Positions 48,506 through 62,006 of a stretch of DNA of 64,000 bases are shown piece by piece (position 1 is the first letter of the stretch; the number at the start of each line of letters is the position of its first letter). Below the pieces are notes generated by a model. The model did not search any database and had not been told where the DNA came from. It saw only the letters and a list, made by a program, of their open reading frames with translations. Source of the DNA: Balaenoptera acutorostrata (Eukaryota > Chordata > Mammalia > Artiodactyla > Balaenopteridae); the NCBI RefSeq assembly GCF_949987535.1, contig NC_080073.1, positions 93,101,344 through 93,165,343 on the forward strand. Direction: 5' to 3'. Made by a program: the position numbers and the translations under genes.

Positions 48506-50997
48506 CCCCCACCCCTTGGCCTGCACTCCCCAGTCACCACATTCTGCTGCCTCTCTCCCTACGTTGCAGATGCACTTCTGACCCAACACAGACTGAATCT
48601 TACAGTTAGTGATCTTGAATCTGGTTCCATCATGACCTCTGACCCCACTACCCACGTGGCCAAGGCTGTGCACTTCCATGATAGCTGGCACATTTAGGAG
48701 GCCAAACTATAGCTGCAAAGCCAAGCAATTAACTGCCCCAAGTTATACTTACCCCCTATCTTTCAAGAAGCAGGTGACTTTTGCATGTTTAATCTCCAAT
48801 TCTGCAAAATCTTTTATTTTTCATTCAGTGGTATCCTAGACACTTAAGGGGCAGACCATAATGTAGAGCTCTTATGTTAATGTGACTTAAGTGGTATTTG
48901 ACCTCAAACCTTACCTTCACAAAAAAAATTATAAATTATTTATAAGTCCCTGGCTATCCTATAATATAGAAGATGCTACGAAAAGCAACAATAAAAGTAT
49001 AATAAATTTAGTCACTAAATGTAGCACTCGGTATGTATTCTGTTCTGTCTTAAAGTGTCACTATTGAGACTGGGAACTCTTAAAATATGATGGTGCTTAA
49101 CCTAGGTACTTAGTTTTCTGATGCTTTTTCTGTATTTTCATTATTTCAATCATGTTTTAGATGTTCAAAAGCTTTCCCTTTAAAAAGGAAAATAACAACA
49201 AAGACATTATTTAGTTATGTCTTTAATGTTAAACAATTAACAATATGTGCTACCAGATAATGAAAATATATAAAGTACCTGTTAAGTGGATTAAGCCAGG
49301 AGTGTTTTATCTACGTGGGATAATATAGATGAAAATGTTGCCTGAAGGTAAGAGGTTTGCTTTAGATTAGGTACCCTCCCAAAGCGGGGATTTGATTTGA
49401 TTTGAGACAAAGATTTGATTGCAACTAGTTTACTAAGGAGGTATAGGAATTACTGGTAGGGGAGCAGCAAGAAAGGAAGGAGAGCTAACGAAGGCTAAGC
49501 CATACCTGGGACTTAACTCCACCAGGAAACTCTGAGACAAATAGGCCTTAGAACCATCCCACCCAAGGGGTGAAGGAGCTGGAGTAAGTACACCCTAACT
49601 CCCATCGGCCACGGATGAAGAGCTTCTGGGGGTTGGTGTTAATTCACAGTTGGAAGTCTGAAACCAATGAAATGACAAAGGAAGTGAGCCGGCCACCCAC
49701 AGTACCTGCCATCCACTTCCAAGGGCAAGATACATTCTTACATCAAGTAACTATGCAAATGCTAACTGCCTGCTCCCTCCCCTCACCAACACAAATAGTC
49801 AAAACCTAGCAGTGATAGTTTTTTTAAGTAATTATAGCCAAGAAAAATAGTTCTAACTTTAAACATCCTTTCCCAAACAAAAACTTCCTAGAATATGACA
49901 CAATTTAATGTTATACGGAAAAGGACAGAAATAAAGATTCAATTTAAACTTCTATTCGGTTTTGGCTTGCAAAATATTTTGAGAAAATCCATGAAATTGG
50001 CCCTACTAAAATATAACGGGGATTTCTCAGTCCAGTCAGATCCCAAATCAATGTCAATGAGTCGTTTATGGATTGAGCTGGAGGTGAATATAAAGAACTA
50101 GAAACACAATTTAACTGTGTATTTCAATACTTCAAAGAAGGGAAGGACTTGCCCATGGTCCCCTAATTGATCCAAATGTTCTCCTTTTTAAAGAGAAAAA
50201 TCAAGTTTTCTCACTTGTTTTTCTTTCTTGGTTGGTTGGTTGGCTAATAATTTACAGACTATGCAACAGTGCTTTCTCCAACATATATATGTTGCAACAG
50301 TGCTAGGTATACATGGATGTTAAGAGAACAGCAGTATTGCATAGCGCATATAGCGCTGGTTTTGCCATATATACATGGCAGGAGAGAGTGGAATTTGTTT
50401 GCTCTGTTTGTTTTGGAAACATACTGATGTTCCTTGAGTCTCCAAAGCACTCCCCATCTGTGGCTGACACAAGTTCAGGCAGATGAGCATTCTGAGAGCT
50501 GCTCAAAGGAATGCAGTTTTCTCCAGATATCCGATAGCAAGGCTACAATCTGTTGAAGAATTTCTCACCTAGTTTTCACCTCTGCTTATCACTCACCAAT
50601 TTTACATCTATACCCCCCCAACTCCAAAAAAAATGACATTCCTATGGTCATATCCTGGGTGGATCTTAAAAAGTATTGGAAATAGCACATGCAGCTGTTA
50701 GCTTCTCCAGATACACAATCCAAGGCATTTAAATGCCCAGTCTGCAATGCTGGAAGCTAAAGACAAGAATAACAGTTACTTTTTTTTAACCAAAGATAAA
50801 TGCCACCTGATTACGCCTGAAAAAGGCAGGATCAGCCTAACTCTTAGGCAGAAAAGAACAGTACCAATGTCAACAGGAGAAAAGGCTCCTGGGAAGGATG
50901 CACAGACCCAACTAATTGAAGGACTTTTAAGAGGAAAGCAACTTGGTTTTAAATTTTGAAAAGAAAAATATTGATCTCAACTGCTTTCCAAAATTAA
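48506..50997. other. Unique non-coding DNA
   Basis: No repeat or gene that I can support; a small TTGG repeat lies at 50229-50243. Confidence 0.4.
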
Positions 50998-51013
50998 GAA
51001 GTAGATTTTTTTT

Positions 51014-51250
51014 GGACTTCCCTGGTGGCACAGTGGTTAAGAATCCACCTGCCATGCAGGGGACATGGGTTCGAACCCTGGTCCGGGAAGATCCCACATG
51101 CTGCAGAGCAACTAAGCCCATGCGCCACAACTACTGAGCCTGTGCTCTAGAGCCCGCGAGCCACAACTACTGAAACCCACGTGCCTAGAGCCCGTGCTCT
51201 GCAACAGGAGAAGCCTGCACACCACAAGGAAGACATAAATAAATAATTTA
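51014..51250 (+). mobile_element. CHR-type SINE, left arm of an inverted pair
   Basis: Plus-strand SINE lacking the last part of the body, with an AAATAAAT tail that runs straight into the T-tail of the next SINE. GAAGTAGATTTT at 50998-51009 recurs at 51613-51624, beyond the second SINE. Confidence 0.9.
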
Positions 51251-51252
51251 CT

Positions 51253-51610
51253 TCTTTTTTTAAAATTTATTTATTTTATTTATTTTTGGCTACATTGGGT
51301 CTTCGTTGCTGTGCGTGGGCTTTTCTCTAGTTGTGTTGATTGGGGGCTACTCTTCACTGCGGAGCGCGCGCTTCTCATTGCAGTGGCTTCTCTTGTTGCG
51401 GAGCACGGGCTCTAAGCGTGCAGGTTTCTGTAGTTGTGGCACGCGGGCTCAGTAGTTATGGCTCGCGGGCTCTATAGTGCAGGCTCAGTAGTTGTGGCAC
51501 ACGGGCTTAGCTGCTCTGCGGCATATGGGATCTTCCCGGACCAGGGCTCGAACCCGTGTCCCCTGCATTGGCAGGCAGATTCTTAACCACTGCATCACCA
51601 AGGAAGTCCC
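51253..51610 (-). mobile_element. CHR-type SINE, right arm of an inverted pair
   Basis: Minus-strand SINE of about 350 bp, tail-to-tail with the SINE at 51014. No private duplication is visible for either one; only the outer GAAGTAGATTTT pair brackets both. Confidence 0.9.
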
Positions 51611-51859
51611 TAGAAGTAGATTTTAAGTATATACAACAAAACGTTAGTTCTGATTTTCTCTGGGTGACGGAATTTCAGTGACTTTTATTTTCTTCCTTAC
51701 ATACTTAAGCATTATTGAATTTTTTTTGACATGGATATAAACTACTTTTATAATCAAAAAATTTATAAAAGCTATAAAGACTTTCAAACTATGAGGGAAA
51801 GACAAAATAAATAAAGCTATAGGAAGAGAAGAAAGAAAAGGCAAGAAAAGAATGTGAGC

Positions 51860-52340
51860 TTCTCATTCATTCAATCATTTGACAAAAGAATTCTTTAGGC
51901 AGACACCGTTCAAGAGCATAATGACTATAGATTATAGCTGTGTTTGTTGAAAAAACAAATATAGGGCTTAGAAAGGGGCAGAGATTACTATGCGTAGAGA
52001 GGTTAGAGAAAGCCTGTCTGAATACTCCAGCTCAGCTCCCAAAGAATCAAAGCTAACCTTCCGAAGAATGGTGGGGAACAGCACATGATAATGCCCTGGT
52101 GCAGGAAAACCTTGGTGACTTCAAACTAGCCAGCATGGCTGGAATTCAGAAAGAAAGAGGCAGAGTGGAAGGGAGGTGGATTCCTTCAGGCACCTGAAAG
52201 CCCACTTAAGGAATTCATATTTTAATCTCAATACAATGAAAGCCATTAAAGGATCTTAAGCAGGGAAGAGAAGTAATCTGAGTTGATCATTCTCACTGCC
52301 CAGGGGATTGGAGAGGGGAAACAGGTTCAGAAGTTGGCGG
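51860..52340 (+). repeat. L2-like fragment
   Basis: 'cattcattcaatcatttgac' then purine-rich DNA with 'gccattaaaggatcttaagc' and 'ctgagttgatcattctcact', as in the L2 3' region. Confidence 0.5.
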
Positions 52341-52719
52341 TGGTGGTGTTGTAATAGGAATATCTTGCCTCTTTCACCCCTGCACTTGCCGCTACCAAAA
52401 TCTCTGCAGCCTTAGATCCAACCCACCTGGCAACATTGCCCCCAAATGTCTAATCATCCTAATCACTCAGCTCTCAGACACACTGCAATCTTCACCCCAA
52501 ACCTGCGAACCCTTCCAAACTCATGCCCCCACTTCCTAGGGCTCCTGCCACACAGACCCCATCTACACCTCGCTCTGCAGCTTGTGTAGACCTCTGGGAG
52601 GACTAAGGACAATTCCCCCATAATTGCCATCTCCTTTACTCCTCTAATTCACCTCTTGGTTCAAACTCATGCCACCTTCTGTGTTCCCGGTACTAGGTGT
52701 CAGTGTTTTATTTCATGGA
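52341..52719. other. Unique non-coding DNA
   Basis: CT-rich; nothing I can name. Confidence 0.4.
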
Positions 52720-53050
52720 ACTGTAAAATGTCTGGGGTTGAAAAGGACTTTATATTCTGGTTCAACCTCCAGGTTTTCATGATGAGGAAACAGACCTGGC
52801 ATGGTTAGAAGACTTTTCCAAGTCCCAAAGGTTAGGACTTCTGACTTCCTACTTAGAGTTCCTTGCATGGTTTTAAAGCAATTTTTTAAAAAAAGAAAGC
52901 TTGTATAGTGCTTCATGTTTTACAAACACTTCTACCCACACCACCTTGCAGAATCACTGCAGCCCCCAAGTACGAGATATAAATTGAAGCTGAGAATGAT
53001 GGAGCTGAGAGCAGGACTAAGCCAGGCTTGGACCCAGGTCTTCTGGGTCT
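52720..53050 (+). repeat. Two adjacent MIR-type fragments
   Basis: The first (to about 52865) contains 'catgatgaggaaacagacct'; the second (about 52920-53045) contains 'gcaggactaagccaggcttg'. Confidence 0.55.
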
Positions 53051-55974
53051 CGAACTATGAAGACATCCCTCTTGTTAGATGAAGCTAGTCCAAGGGCATT
53101 AAAGTTAGAGGTTTCCTATTTCTGCTCATTATTTTTGATTAATAATACCTTTGTGTTTTAGTTGTATATACCTTCTAAAGATCAGATTTCTTTTACTGTG
53201 GTTAGGGAGGGATTTTGTCCAATACTGGGATTTTATTGGAATGAGGGTGAGGGCTTCTGAGCAGGAGAGAAAACTTAATGGACAAAGAAAATGAAGAAGA
53301 AAGATGAAAACTTTACCAAGTTTATGATTTGGCCTAAAGATGCATGTGGATGCAGACCCAATCGACATGGCAAATAACCACTGTCAGAAGACCCTCTCTA
53401 AAACTGGTTGTCTTAGGTAAAAGTTAACAAAGCACAATTCCAACATAGTGAAAGAACGTGAATGGTTTCATAGAGATCATTATGAAGAGATTTGAACTAT
53501 ATACAAACTGGATTATTTGTATTATATTTTTTTGGCATATTTGAGCCTTAGAGTTTCAAATCCAATGTCAAACTCTAAGTGACAAAAAAAGTCCTTCTTG
53601 GTTGCTTTGCAGGATGTGGAAGAGATTACTGCTTTGGAGTAAATATATTTTGGAATGCATTGCATCCTCATGCTTCAATTAGTTCTATTCTTGTTCTGAA
53701 AGTGGAAAGGGGTCGGGGCCCTGCATAACTGACACTTAGCAACAGCAGCTGATGCAAACTGGGCATCCAACACTCGCCCAGGAGAAACGGCTCACTCTTG
53801 CCCTCAGAGCCCAACAGAGATCCGTTAACAGAACATTTATGCAAGAATTATTGCTTGCCTACTCTTTAATTTGCTTTTCCTTTGATGAGCTCAAACTTTT
53901 TTTTCCCTAATATCAAACCTACTATTGTCAACGTCCCCTCAGGGTACGTAGGTACAGTTATTTGAGTGTGTTGTAAAACCTCTCAAGTGTGAATGAAAAA
54001 AATCTGCACTTACCTCAAACGCTAAGTACTCTAAGAATATAGCTCATCCCCTCTGTGAATACTTGCTGAGCTAAGAGAAATCTTATGGGTCTATTAACTG
54101 AAAGCCCAGAGTAACGTATTTATTAGGGTTTGCTTAATATTATCCATTGGACTTGGAGAAATGGTTATGATAACAAATCAAGCAAACGGCACTGCTTGTT
54201 TTTAGAAGGCTAAGATAGAATGTCTAAAATAGCAAGGGTTCCACTGAAAATAATCATACAAAATGCACCTCTCTCTCACACCATCAAATCTGAACACATT
54301 CAGGACATCCTCTGTGTTACTGCATTCCATCCAGTTTACAGTCCTTACCAATTAAGCCACCCAAGTTGTGACATGTGGACTCTGGCTTAGCTCAGTTGAG
54401 TGCTGGGGCATAAAGGAGTTAGTAAATACCTCACTCCACATACCTCTCATACCTATCAAGAGACCCCACGATTGTGGTTCACAAATATACAGAAAGCCTA
54501 CAGTGCATTACCTTGGCCTTGGGGGCTTACGCATTCCTCAGAATTAAGTGAAATCTGGAGGCACTGAATCACTTTTTCTAACACTGCACTCCATTGTAAG
54601 TAGCCAATGTTTAAGACCAGGTAAGATGACAAGTTGAAGATGATAAGATTGTACCGTTAAGATCACTCTTTTCAAGCTCTTTAAAGCACTGAATGGTGCT
54701 TTTGTACACGGGACTTTAAGCTCAATAAAAATTCTTGTGACTGAGTAATGTTTGCATCCATGTTTAGTTATTTTTCTTTCTTTAGGTAAATGCACCAAAA
54801 CTGTGTTTATATTTAAGATTCAGAAGAAAGCAGAAAATGAAAATAATGTTTTAGGAATACAAAATAAGTAACAGTTGTCCAAATGTCACACTCTGCTTTC
54901 CTAAAAATTGAGTTTTATTACATAAAGAGCATTTTATTTGCCATTAAATCAGTGCAATTCAGTAGGCTTATATTTTCAGGCAGTTCCTGACTCTTAGAAG
55001 TGTATTTTAAAAACAACAAGAATGACAATCATTATGAGTAACTTTCTCCATCATTAATAGCTCCCTAAGGTAAAAGAATATCATGCTCCAATACCAACTA
55101 TATGAGACTGCAACACACACAAAAAAGTACAAAATGAACAATCCATTACATTGTCTACATAAAAGCAAACAACCGAACTGGCTTTCATAGATCACTTTGT
55201 CCCTTTACCAATCCATGAGGATAGCAATGACATTAATATAACTTAGATTTGCCCCTCCTGGCCAGGGGCTATGGCTTGATGGTTCTGTAGCCAGCTTACT
55301 TCTGGCTCTGAGAAAAGTCAGTCAATAGCCAGAGCAAGAAACCTGTGACACCACTTCCACCATTAAGGCACATGGCAATTGATCCTAAAGCTTTGTCACT
55401 TGATCCTTCCATCCAAACTGACTGCAAACAAAACGTTCTGAAGATTTGATAGCTGAATTTTAAGTGCAGCCACTGTTGCACTTCCATCAAAAAGGGAGCC
55501 TGCCACTACTTTCCCAGGGTCTTAGAACTCAGCAGAAGTAAATTTAGATAAAGTTGACAAATCTCTTGAAAAAGTTAAAGATCTTGGCATCCACATCTCT
55601 TTTTAAAAAATGGAGAGATAAAAAAAGGAAGTTAAACAAAATAGACAAACAGTTCCACTACATCCTTGGGAAACTTTTTCTGAATGCCAAAGAAGAAGAA
55701 TGCTCTTAAATATATGGGAAATAGACTTACATAATTGAAAAACCTGGAAAATATATACTTTTAAAAACATGGATAGCACTTACAAAAGACCTCTGAAAAT
55801 ACAGTATATCATGTTTTGGGACAAAGTTTGGGATGATTTAAGCATTCTTTATAACTTGAATTGTTAGACCAAGATATTCTTAGACCTGGTTTTTATATTT
55901 TAAAATTGTGCTTAAGATCCCTAACCCAAAATAGCTAGCAACATGTTACTCTGATTTCCTGGAATTACAGATCA
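53051..55974. other. Unique non-coding DNA
   Basis: 55200-55600 has short minus-strand frames that could be a decayed pseudogene, but I cannot name a parent. Nothing else is supportable. Confidence 0.35.
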
Positions 55975-56100
55975 ACAGTGCTAGAAAAATATTCAAGATG
56001 ATTTGTTTCAACACCTATTTATAGATGTGCATCCTAAAACCCAGACAGGATGAAAGTCATGCAGCAGCAATATGAAAACTAGGACCCAGATTCCTTGACT
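55975..56100 (+). repeat. MIR-type fragment
   Basis: 'caacacctatttatagatgt' and 'taggacccagattccttgac' resemble MIR. Confidence 0.5.
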
Positions 56101-56470
56101 CTTACTTTAATTTACTGAGTCTTAGTTGTGACTTAAAATAATAATGGTTCAAAAAAATTTGAGACTGGTTGCAGCAGTCACTCCAGGCATAGTTTGCTAC
56201 CATAGGTGATAAAAAATAACCAAAGGGGAGAATCAAGATAATGATACAGAAACATTCCCCGCCCCCACCAAAAAAAAAAAAAAATACCCTTAAAAAGGAA
56301 AAAAAGAAAAAAAAATCATTCTTTTTGTCCTAAATTGTCAAATGTGTTGCCTAAATTCATTTCCCTTTAATGCTATAGCCTAAATTAGAAGCATTTTCTT
56401 CCTTGAAAGAAAACACCTCTTAGCAAGTTTATAACCTGAGATTAAAGTAAGCCCTAAATCTTAGTGACTT
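56101..56470. other. Unique DNA with A-runs
   Basis: A-rich at 56270-56330; otherwise nothing. Confidence 0.4.
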
Positions 56471-57645
56471 AAAACAAAAAGGGTTTAAATGATACATTAA
56501 ACAAGATGGATTTAATTGATATTTATAGGACATTCCATCCAAAAACAACAGAATACACTTCCTTCTCAAGTGCTCATGGAACATTCTCCAGGATAGATCA
56601 TATCTTGGGTCACAAATCAAGCCTTGGTAAGTTTAAGAAAATTGAAATCATATCAAGTATCTTTTCTGACCACAATGCTGTGAGACGAGATATCAATTAC
56701 AGGAAAGAATCTGTAAACAATACAAAGACATGGAGGCTAAACAATACACTACTTACTAACCAAGAGATCACTGAAGAAATCAAAGAGGAAATCAAAAAAT
56801 ACCTAGAAACAAATAAACAATGAAAACACAACGACCCAAAACCTATGGGATGCAGCAAAAGCAGTTCTAAGAGGGAAGTTTATAGCAATATAATCCTACC
56901 TTAAGAAACAACAAACATCTGAAATAAACAACCTAAACTTACACTTAAAGCAATTAGAGAAAGAAGAACAAAAAATTCCCAAAGTTAGCAGAAGGAAAGA
57001 AATCATAAAGATCAGATCAGAAATAAATGAAAAAGAAATGAAGGAAATGATAGCAAAGATCAATAAAACTAAAAGCTGGTTCTTTGAGAAGATAAACAAA
57101 ATTGATAAACCATTAGCCAGACTCATCAAGAAAAAAAGGGAGAAGACTCAAATCAAAAGAATTAGAAATGAAAAAGAAGTAACAACTGACACTGCAGAAA
57201 TACAAAGGATCATGAGAGATTACTACAAGCAACTCTATGCCAATAAAATGGACAACCTGGAAGAAATGGAAAAATTCTTAGAAATGCACAACCTTCCGAG
57301 ACTGAACCAGGAAGAAATAGAAAATATGAACAGACCAATCACAAGCACTGAAATTGAAACTGTGATTAAAAATCTTCCAACAAACAAAAGCCAGGACCAG
57401 ATGGCTTCACAGGCAAATTCTATCAAACATTTAGAGAAGAGCTAACACCTATCCTTCTCAAACTCTTCCTAAATATAGCAGAGGGAGGAACACTCCCAAA
57501 CTCATTCTATGAGGCCACCATCACCCTGATACCAAAACCAGACAAAGATGTCACAAAAAAAGAAAACTACAGGCCAATATCACTGATGAACATAGATGCA
57601 AAAATCCTCAACAAAATACTAGCAGACAGAATCCAACAGCATATT

Positions 57646-57679
57646 AAAAGGATCATAAAAAAAAAAAAAAAGGATCATA
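57646..57679 (+). mobile_element. Orphan poly(A) insertion in L1 ORF2
   Basis: AAAAGGATCATA occurs at 57646-57657 and again at 57668-57679, separated only by ten A. The other L1 copy (minus strand, around 4379) has a single copy and no A-run, so this is a derived insertion. The upstream base context is TT|AAAA, the canonical L1 nick. Confidence 0.88.
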
Positions 57680-59332
57680 CACCATGACCAAGTGGGGTTT
57701 ATCCCAGGAATGCAAGGATTCTTCAATATATGCAAATCAATCAATGTGATACACCATATTAACAAACTGAAGGAGAAAAACCATATGATCATCTCAATAG
57801 ATGCAGAGAAAGCTTTCAACAAAATTCAACGCCCATTTATGATAAAAAACCCTCCAGAAAGTAGGCATAGAGGGAACCTACGTCAACATAATCAGGCCAT
57901 ATATGACAAACCCACAGCCAACATCATCCTCAATGCTGAAAAACTGAAACCATTTCCACTAAGATCAGGAACAAGACAAGGCTGCCCACTCTCACCACTA
58001 TTATTCAACATAGTTTTGGAAGTGTTAGCCACAGCAATCAGAGAAGAAAAAGAAATAAAAGGAATCCAAATCAGAAAAGAAGAAGTAAAGCTGTCACTGT
58101 TTGCAGATGACATGACACTATACATAGAGAATCCTAAAGATGCCACCAGAAAACTACTAGAGCTAATCAATGAATTTGGTAAAGTAGCAGGATACAAAAT
58201 TAATGCACAGAAATCTCTTGCATTCCTATACACTAATGAGGAAAAATCTGAAAGTGAAATTAAGAAAACACTCCCATTTACCATTGCAACAAAAAGAATA
58301 AAAACCTAGGAATAAACCTACCTAAGGAGACAAAAGACCTGTGTGCATAAAATTATAAGACACTGATGAAAGAAATTAAAGATGATACAAATAGATGGAG
58401 AGATATACCATGTTCTTGGATTGGAAGAATCAACATTGTGAAAATGACTATACTACCCAAAGCAATCTACAGATTCAATGCAATCCCTATCAAACTACCA
58501 CTGGCATCTTTCACAGAACTAGAACAAAAAAATTTCACAATTTATATGGAAACACAAAAGACCCTGATTAGCCAAAGCAATCTTGAGAAAGAAAAATGGA
58601 GCTGGAGGAATCAGGCTCCCTGACTTCAGACTATACTACAAAGCTACAGTAATCAAGACAGTCTGGTACTGGCACAAAAACAGAAATATAGATCAATGGA
58701 ACAGGATAGGAGGCCCAGAGATAAACCCACGCACATATGGTCACCTTATCTTTGATAAAGGAGGCAAGAATATACAATGGAGAAAAGACAGCCTCTTCAA
58801 TAAGTGGTGCTGGGAAAACTGGACAGCTACATGTAAAAGAATGAAATTAGAACACTCCCTAACACCATACACAAAAATAAACTCAAAAAGGATTAAAGAC
58901 CTAAATGTAAGGCAGACACTATCAAACTCTTAGAGGAAAACATAGGCAGAACACTCTATGACATCAATCACACCAAGATCCTTTTTGACCCACCTCCTAG
59001 AGAAATGGAAATAAAAACAAAAATCAACAAATGGGACCTAATGAAACTTAAAAGCTTTTGCACAGCAAAGGAAACCATAAACAAGACGAAAAGACAACCC
59101 TCAGAATGGGAGAAAACATTTGCAATGAAGCAACTGACAAAGGATTAATCTCCAAAATTTACAAGCAGCTCAGGCAGCTCAATATCAAAAAAACAAACAA
59201 CCCAATCCAAAAATGGGCAGAAGACCTAAATAGACATTTCTCCAAAGAAGATATACAGATTGCCAACAAACACATGAAAGAATGCTCAACATCATTAATC
59301 ATTAGAGAAATGCAAATCAAAACTACAATGAG

Positions 59333-59672
59333 GGCTTCCCTGGTGGCGCAGTGGTTGAGAATCTGCCTGCTAATGCAGGGGACACGGGTTCGAGCCCTGG
59401 TCTGGGAAGATCCCACATGCCACGGAGCAGCTGGGCCCGTGAGCCACAACTACTGAGCCTGCGCGTCTGGAGCCTGTGCCCCGCAACAGGAGGGGCCGCA
59501 ATAGTGAAAGGCCCGTGCACCGCGATGAAGAGCGGTCCCCGCACCGCGATGAAGAGTGGCCCCCACTTGCCGCAACTAGAGAAAGCCCTCGCACGAACCG
59601 AAGACCCAACACAGCCAAAAATAAATAAATAAATAAATAAAGTAGCTATAAAAAAAAATTAAAAAAAAAAAA
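59333..59672 (+). mobile_element. CHR-type SINE, 24-bp-duplication subtype
   Basis: Perfect 14-bp duplication AAAACTACAATGAG (59319-59332 and 59673-59686), with upstream context TC|AAAA. Carries all three subtype marks. A short 'gtagctat' lies between its A-rich tail and later A-runs. Confidence 0.95.
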
Positions 59673-60571
59673 AAAACTACAATGAGATATCATCTCACAC
59701 TGGTCAGAATGGCCATCATCAAAAAATCTACAAACAATAAATGCTGGAGAGGGTGTGGAGAAAAGGGAACCCTCTTGCACTGTTGGTGAGAATGTAAATT
59801 GATACAGCCACTATGGAGAACAGTATGGAGGTTCCTTAGAAAACTAAAAATAGAACTACCATACGACCCAGCAATCCCACTACTGGGCATATACCCTGAG
59901 AAAACCATAATTCAAAAAGAGTCATGTACCAAAATGTTCATTGCAGCTCTATTTACAATAGCCAGGACATGGAAGCAACCTAAGTGTCCATACACAGATG
60001 AATGGATAAAGAAGATGTGGCACATATATACAATGGAATATTACTCAGCCATAAAAAGAAACGAAATTGAGTTATTTGTAGTGAGGTGGATGGACCTAGA
60101 GTCTGTCATACAGAGTGAAGTAAGTCAGAAGAGAAAAACAAATACTGTATGCTAACATATATATGGAATCTAAAAAAAAAAAAAGGTCATGAAGAACCTA
60201 GGGGCAAGACGGGAATAAAGACGCAGACCTACCAGAGAATGGACTTGACACGGGGAGGGGGATGGGTAAGCTGGGACAAAGTGAGAGAGTGGCATGGACA
60301 TATATACAGTACCAAATGTAAAACAGATAGGTAGTGGGAAGCAGTTGCATAGCACAGGGAGATCAGCTCGGTGCTTTGTGACCAGCTAGAAGTGTGGGAT
60401 AAGGAGGGTGGGAGGGAGGGAGACGCAAGAGGGAAGAGATATGGGGATATATGTATATGTATAACTGATTCACTTTGTTATAAAGCAGAAACTAACACAC
60501 CATTGTAAAGCAATTATACTCCAATAAAAATGTTAAAAAAAAAAAAAACAAAGAAAAAACAAAAAGGATTT

Positions 60572-60974
60572 TCTCACTCACGCTAAATGTCCGTTCTGGC
60601 TCAGCAGGGGGCGCTGCACATCATTCTTATTCAGGCCAATGCAGCAGCTAGATTCCCAGCGGGTCTCATACCGTGGATTAAACACTCCCCCTCAGAAGTG
60701 ACACACAATCCTGCTAGCAAATCATTGGTCAAACTGGTCACACGATCCCATCCAACCACATGGGGGTCAGAAAATGCAATATTGAAGGCAGAAAAACAGA
60801 AATATTTAGAGAACAGCGTTACTACCACACGCTATATTTCTGAAATATGAATAACCGGATATTGACCTTCTCTGATTGAATACACGAGTTTATTACGTAC
60901 CTAGTTATTTTTTCCATCATACGCAGAAAGTAGCTAAGAAGAATGTCACCAAGAATCAAGAACCTTCAGCACCA
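60572..60974. other. Unique non-coding DNA
   Basis: Nothing I can name. Confidence 0.4.
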
Positions 60975-61085
60975 GCCTTTGTTCAACTGCCAGATAACTA
61001 ATGACCCTGGCAAGCTACATCACTTTCCTCATTTGTAAAATAACAATTGACAAAGGATGATTTCTAAGGTTCCATCTAGCTTTAT
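60975..61085 (+). repeat. MIR fragment
   Basis: 'catcactttcctcatttgta' then 'ataacaattgacaaaggatg' and 'aaggttccatctagcttt', as in MIR. Confidence 0.6.
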
Positions 61086-61767
61086 AAAGCCTACAATCCT
61101 AACTTACTGAGTTTATAAAAATAAACAAGAGGACATTTCACTGGTTGCATTGGCCATGCTAAAATCAAGATATGTTCTCTTAAAAATGTAATATTCAAAT
61201 ATAGAAGCCTTAATTTCATACAAAAATGGTGAATACTTGGCTGTTGGGTTTGGGTGTTTTTTAGTTTTGTTTTGCTTTTTCCAAGTCATCACAGAAGTAG
61301 AAAATCTCACTCTGTTCAAGGAATTATGGCATGTAGCTTGCATAGCGCTTGCTCCGAAGAACAGTATACTATATCTAGGAGTAGTTTCCCTAACCAAAGC
61401 AAAAGTTTTCTGTTCATTCTGCACCTGACTACACTTTACTATGCTTACATGCACAATCTTTTTGTTATCTGTTTCTCTCTGCTTATATTTGTCCCTTTTC
61501 TTATAGTGATGAAAGAATTCTAAGTTCTGCAAGGCAATATGTAGCATTATACTTTTTCCCTACAGGGATCAGTTTATGACATTTTACCTGAATTAAGGTC
61601 ATTCTCTTCAACCAGCTGAGCAGATATGGACACTCATATTTACTCCTAATCATTAAGAATAATCTTAACAGGAAAAAAATTAATTTTACATAATATGGAA
61701 AGAGCAGTAGAAGCTCCTCTTTGAGAAAGGAAAATGTGAAATTAGACATGGGACTCCCTTTAAAAAC
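61086..61767. other. Unique non-coding DNA
   Basis: A 144-codon minus-strand frame (61113-61547) has no recognisable domain and AT-rich codon use; I treat it as chance. Confidence 0.4.
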
Positions 61768-61779
61768 TGAATCTGTTTT

Positions 61780-61994
61780 TGCAAACTATTGTATATAGGA
61801 TGGATAAACAACAAGGTCCTACTGCATAGCACAGAGAATTATATTCAATATCTTGTGACAAAACATAATGGAAAAGAATATGAAAAAGAATATATATGTA
61901 TAACTGAGTCACTTTGCTATACAGCAGAAATTAAACACAACATTGTAAATCAACTACACTTCAATAAAATGTTTTTAAAAAATGAAAAAAAAAG
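61780..61994 (+). mobile_element. Short L1 3' end
   Basis: The last about 200 nt of an L1 3' UTR ('aaggtcctactgcatagcac' to 'ctacacttcaataaaatgtt' plus A-tail). Flanks TGAATCTGTTTT (61768-61779) and TGAAGCTGTTTT (61995-62006) form a one-mismatch duplication. Confidence 0.88.
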
Positions 61995-62006
61995 TGAAGC
62001 TGTTTT

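Larger units (their letters stand above)
56487..60155 (+). pseudogene. L1 ORF2 relic, endonuclease C-terminus to end
   Basis: Open pieces in order: endonuclease C-terminus (56506-56823, keeps RIDHI and SDHN), linker (57038-57445), RT palm with FADD at 58100-58111 (57692-58309), and C-terminal pieces (58366-58623, 58583-58933, 59799-60155). Lesions include frameshifts, the orphan poly(A) insertion (22 added bases, so out of frame) and the SINE. Lacking the 5' UTR and ORF1, it was dead on arrival. Confidence 0.9.
56487..60555 (+). mobile_element. Young 5'-truncated L1 (about 4.1 kb)
   Basis: Starts in the endonuclease domain of ORF2 and runs through the complete 3' UTR to 'ccaataaaaatgtt' and an A-rich tail. 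The duplication AAAACAAAAAGGRTTT (56471-56486 and 60556-60571) has one mismatch. It contains a poly(A) insertion at 57658-57667 and a SINE at 59333-59672. It is a useful local reference for the two minus-strand L1s. Confidence 0.93.

Noticed and set aside
55296..55490. Possible processed pseudogene at 55200-55600 (minus strand)
   Set aside because: The protein-like runs change frame often and I cannot name a parent gene; no A-tail or TSD was found.
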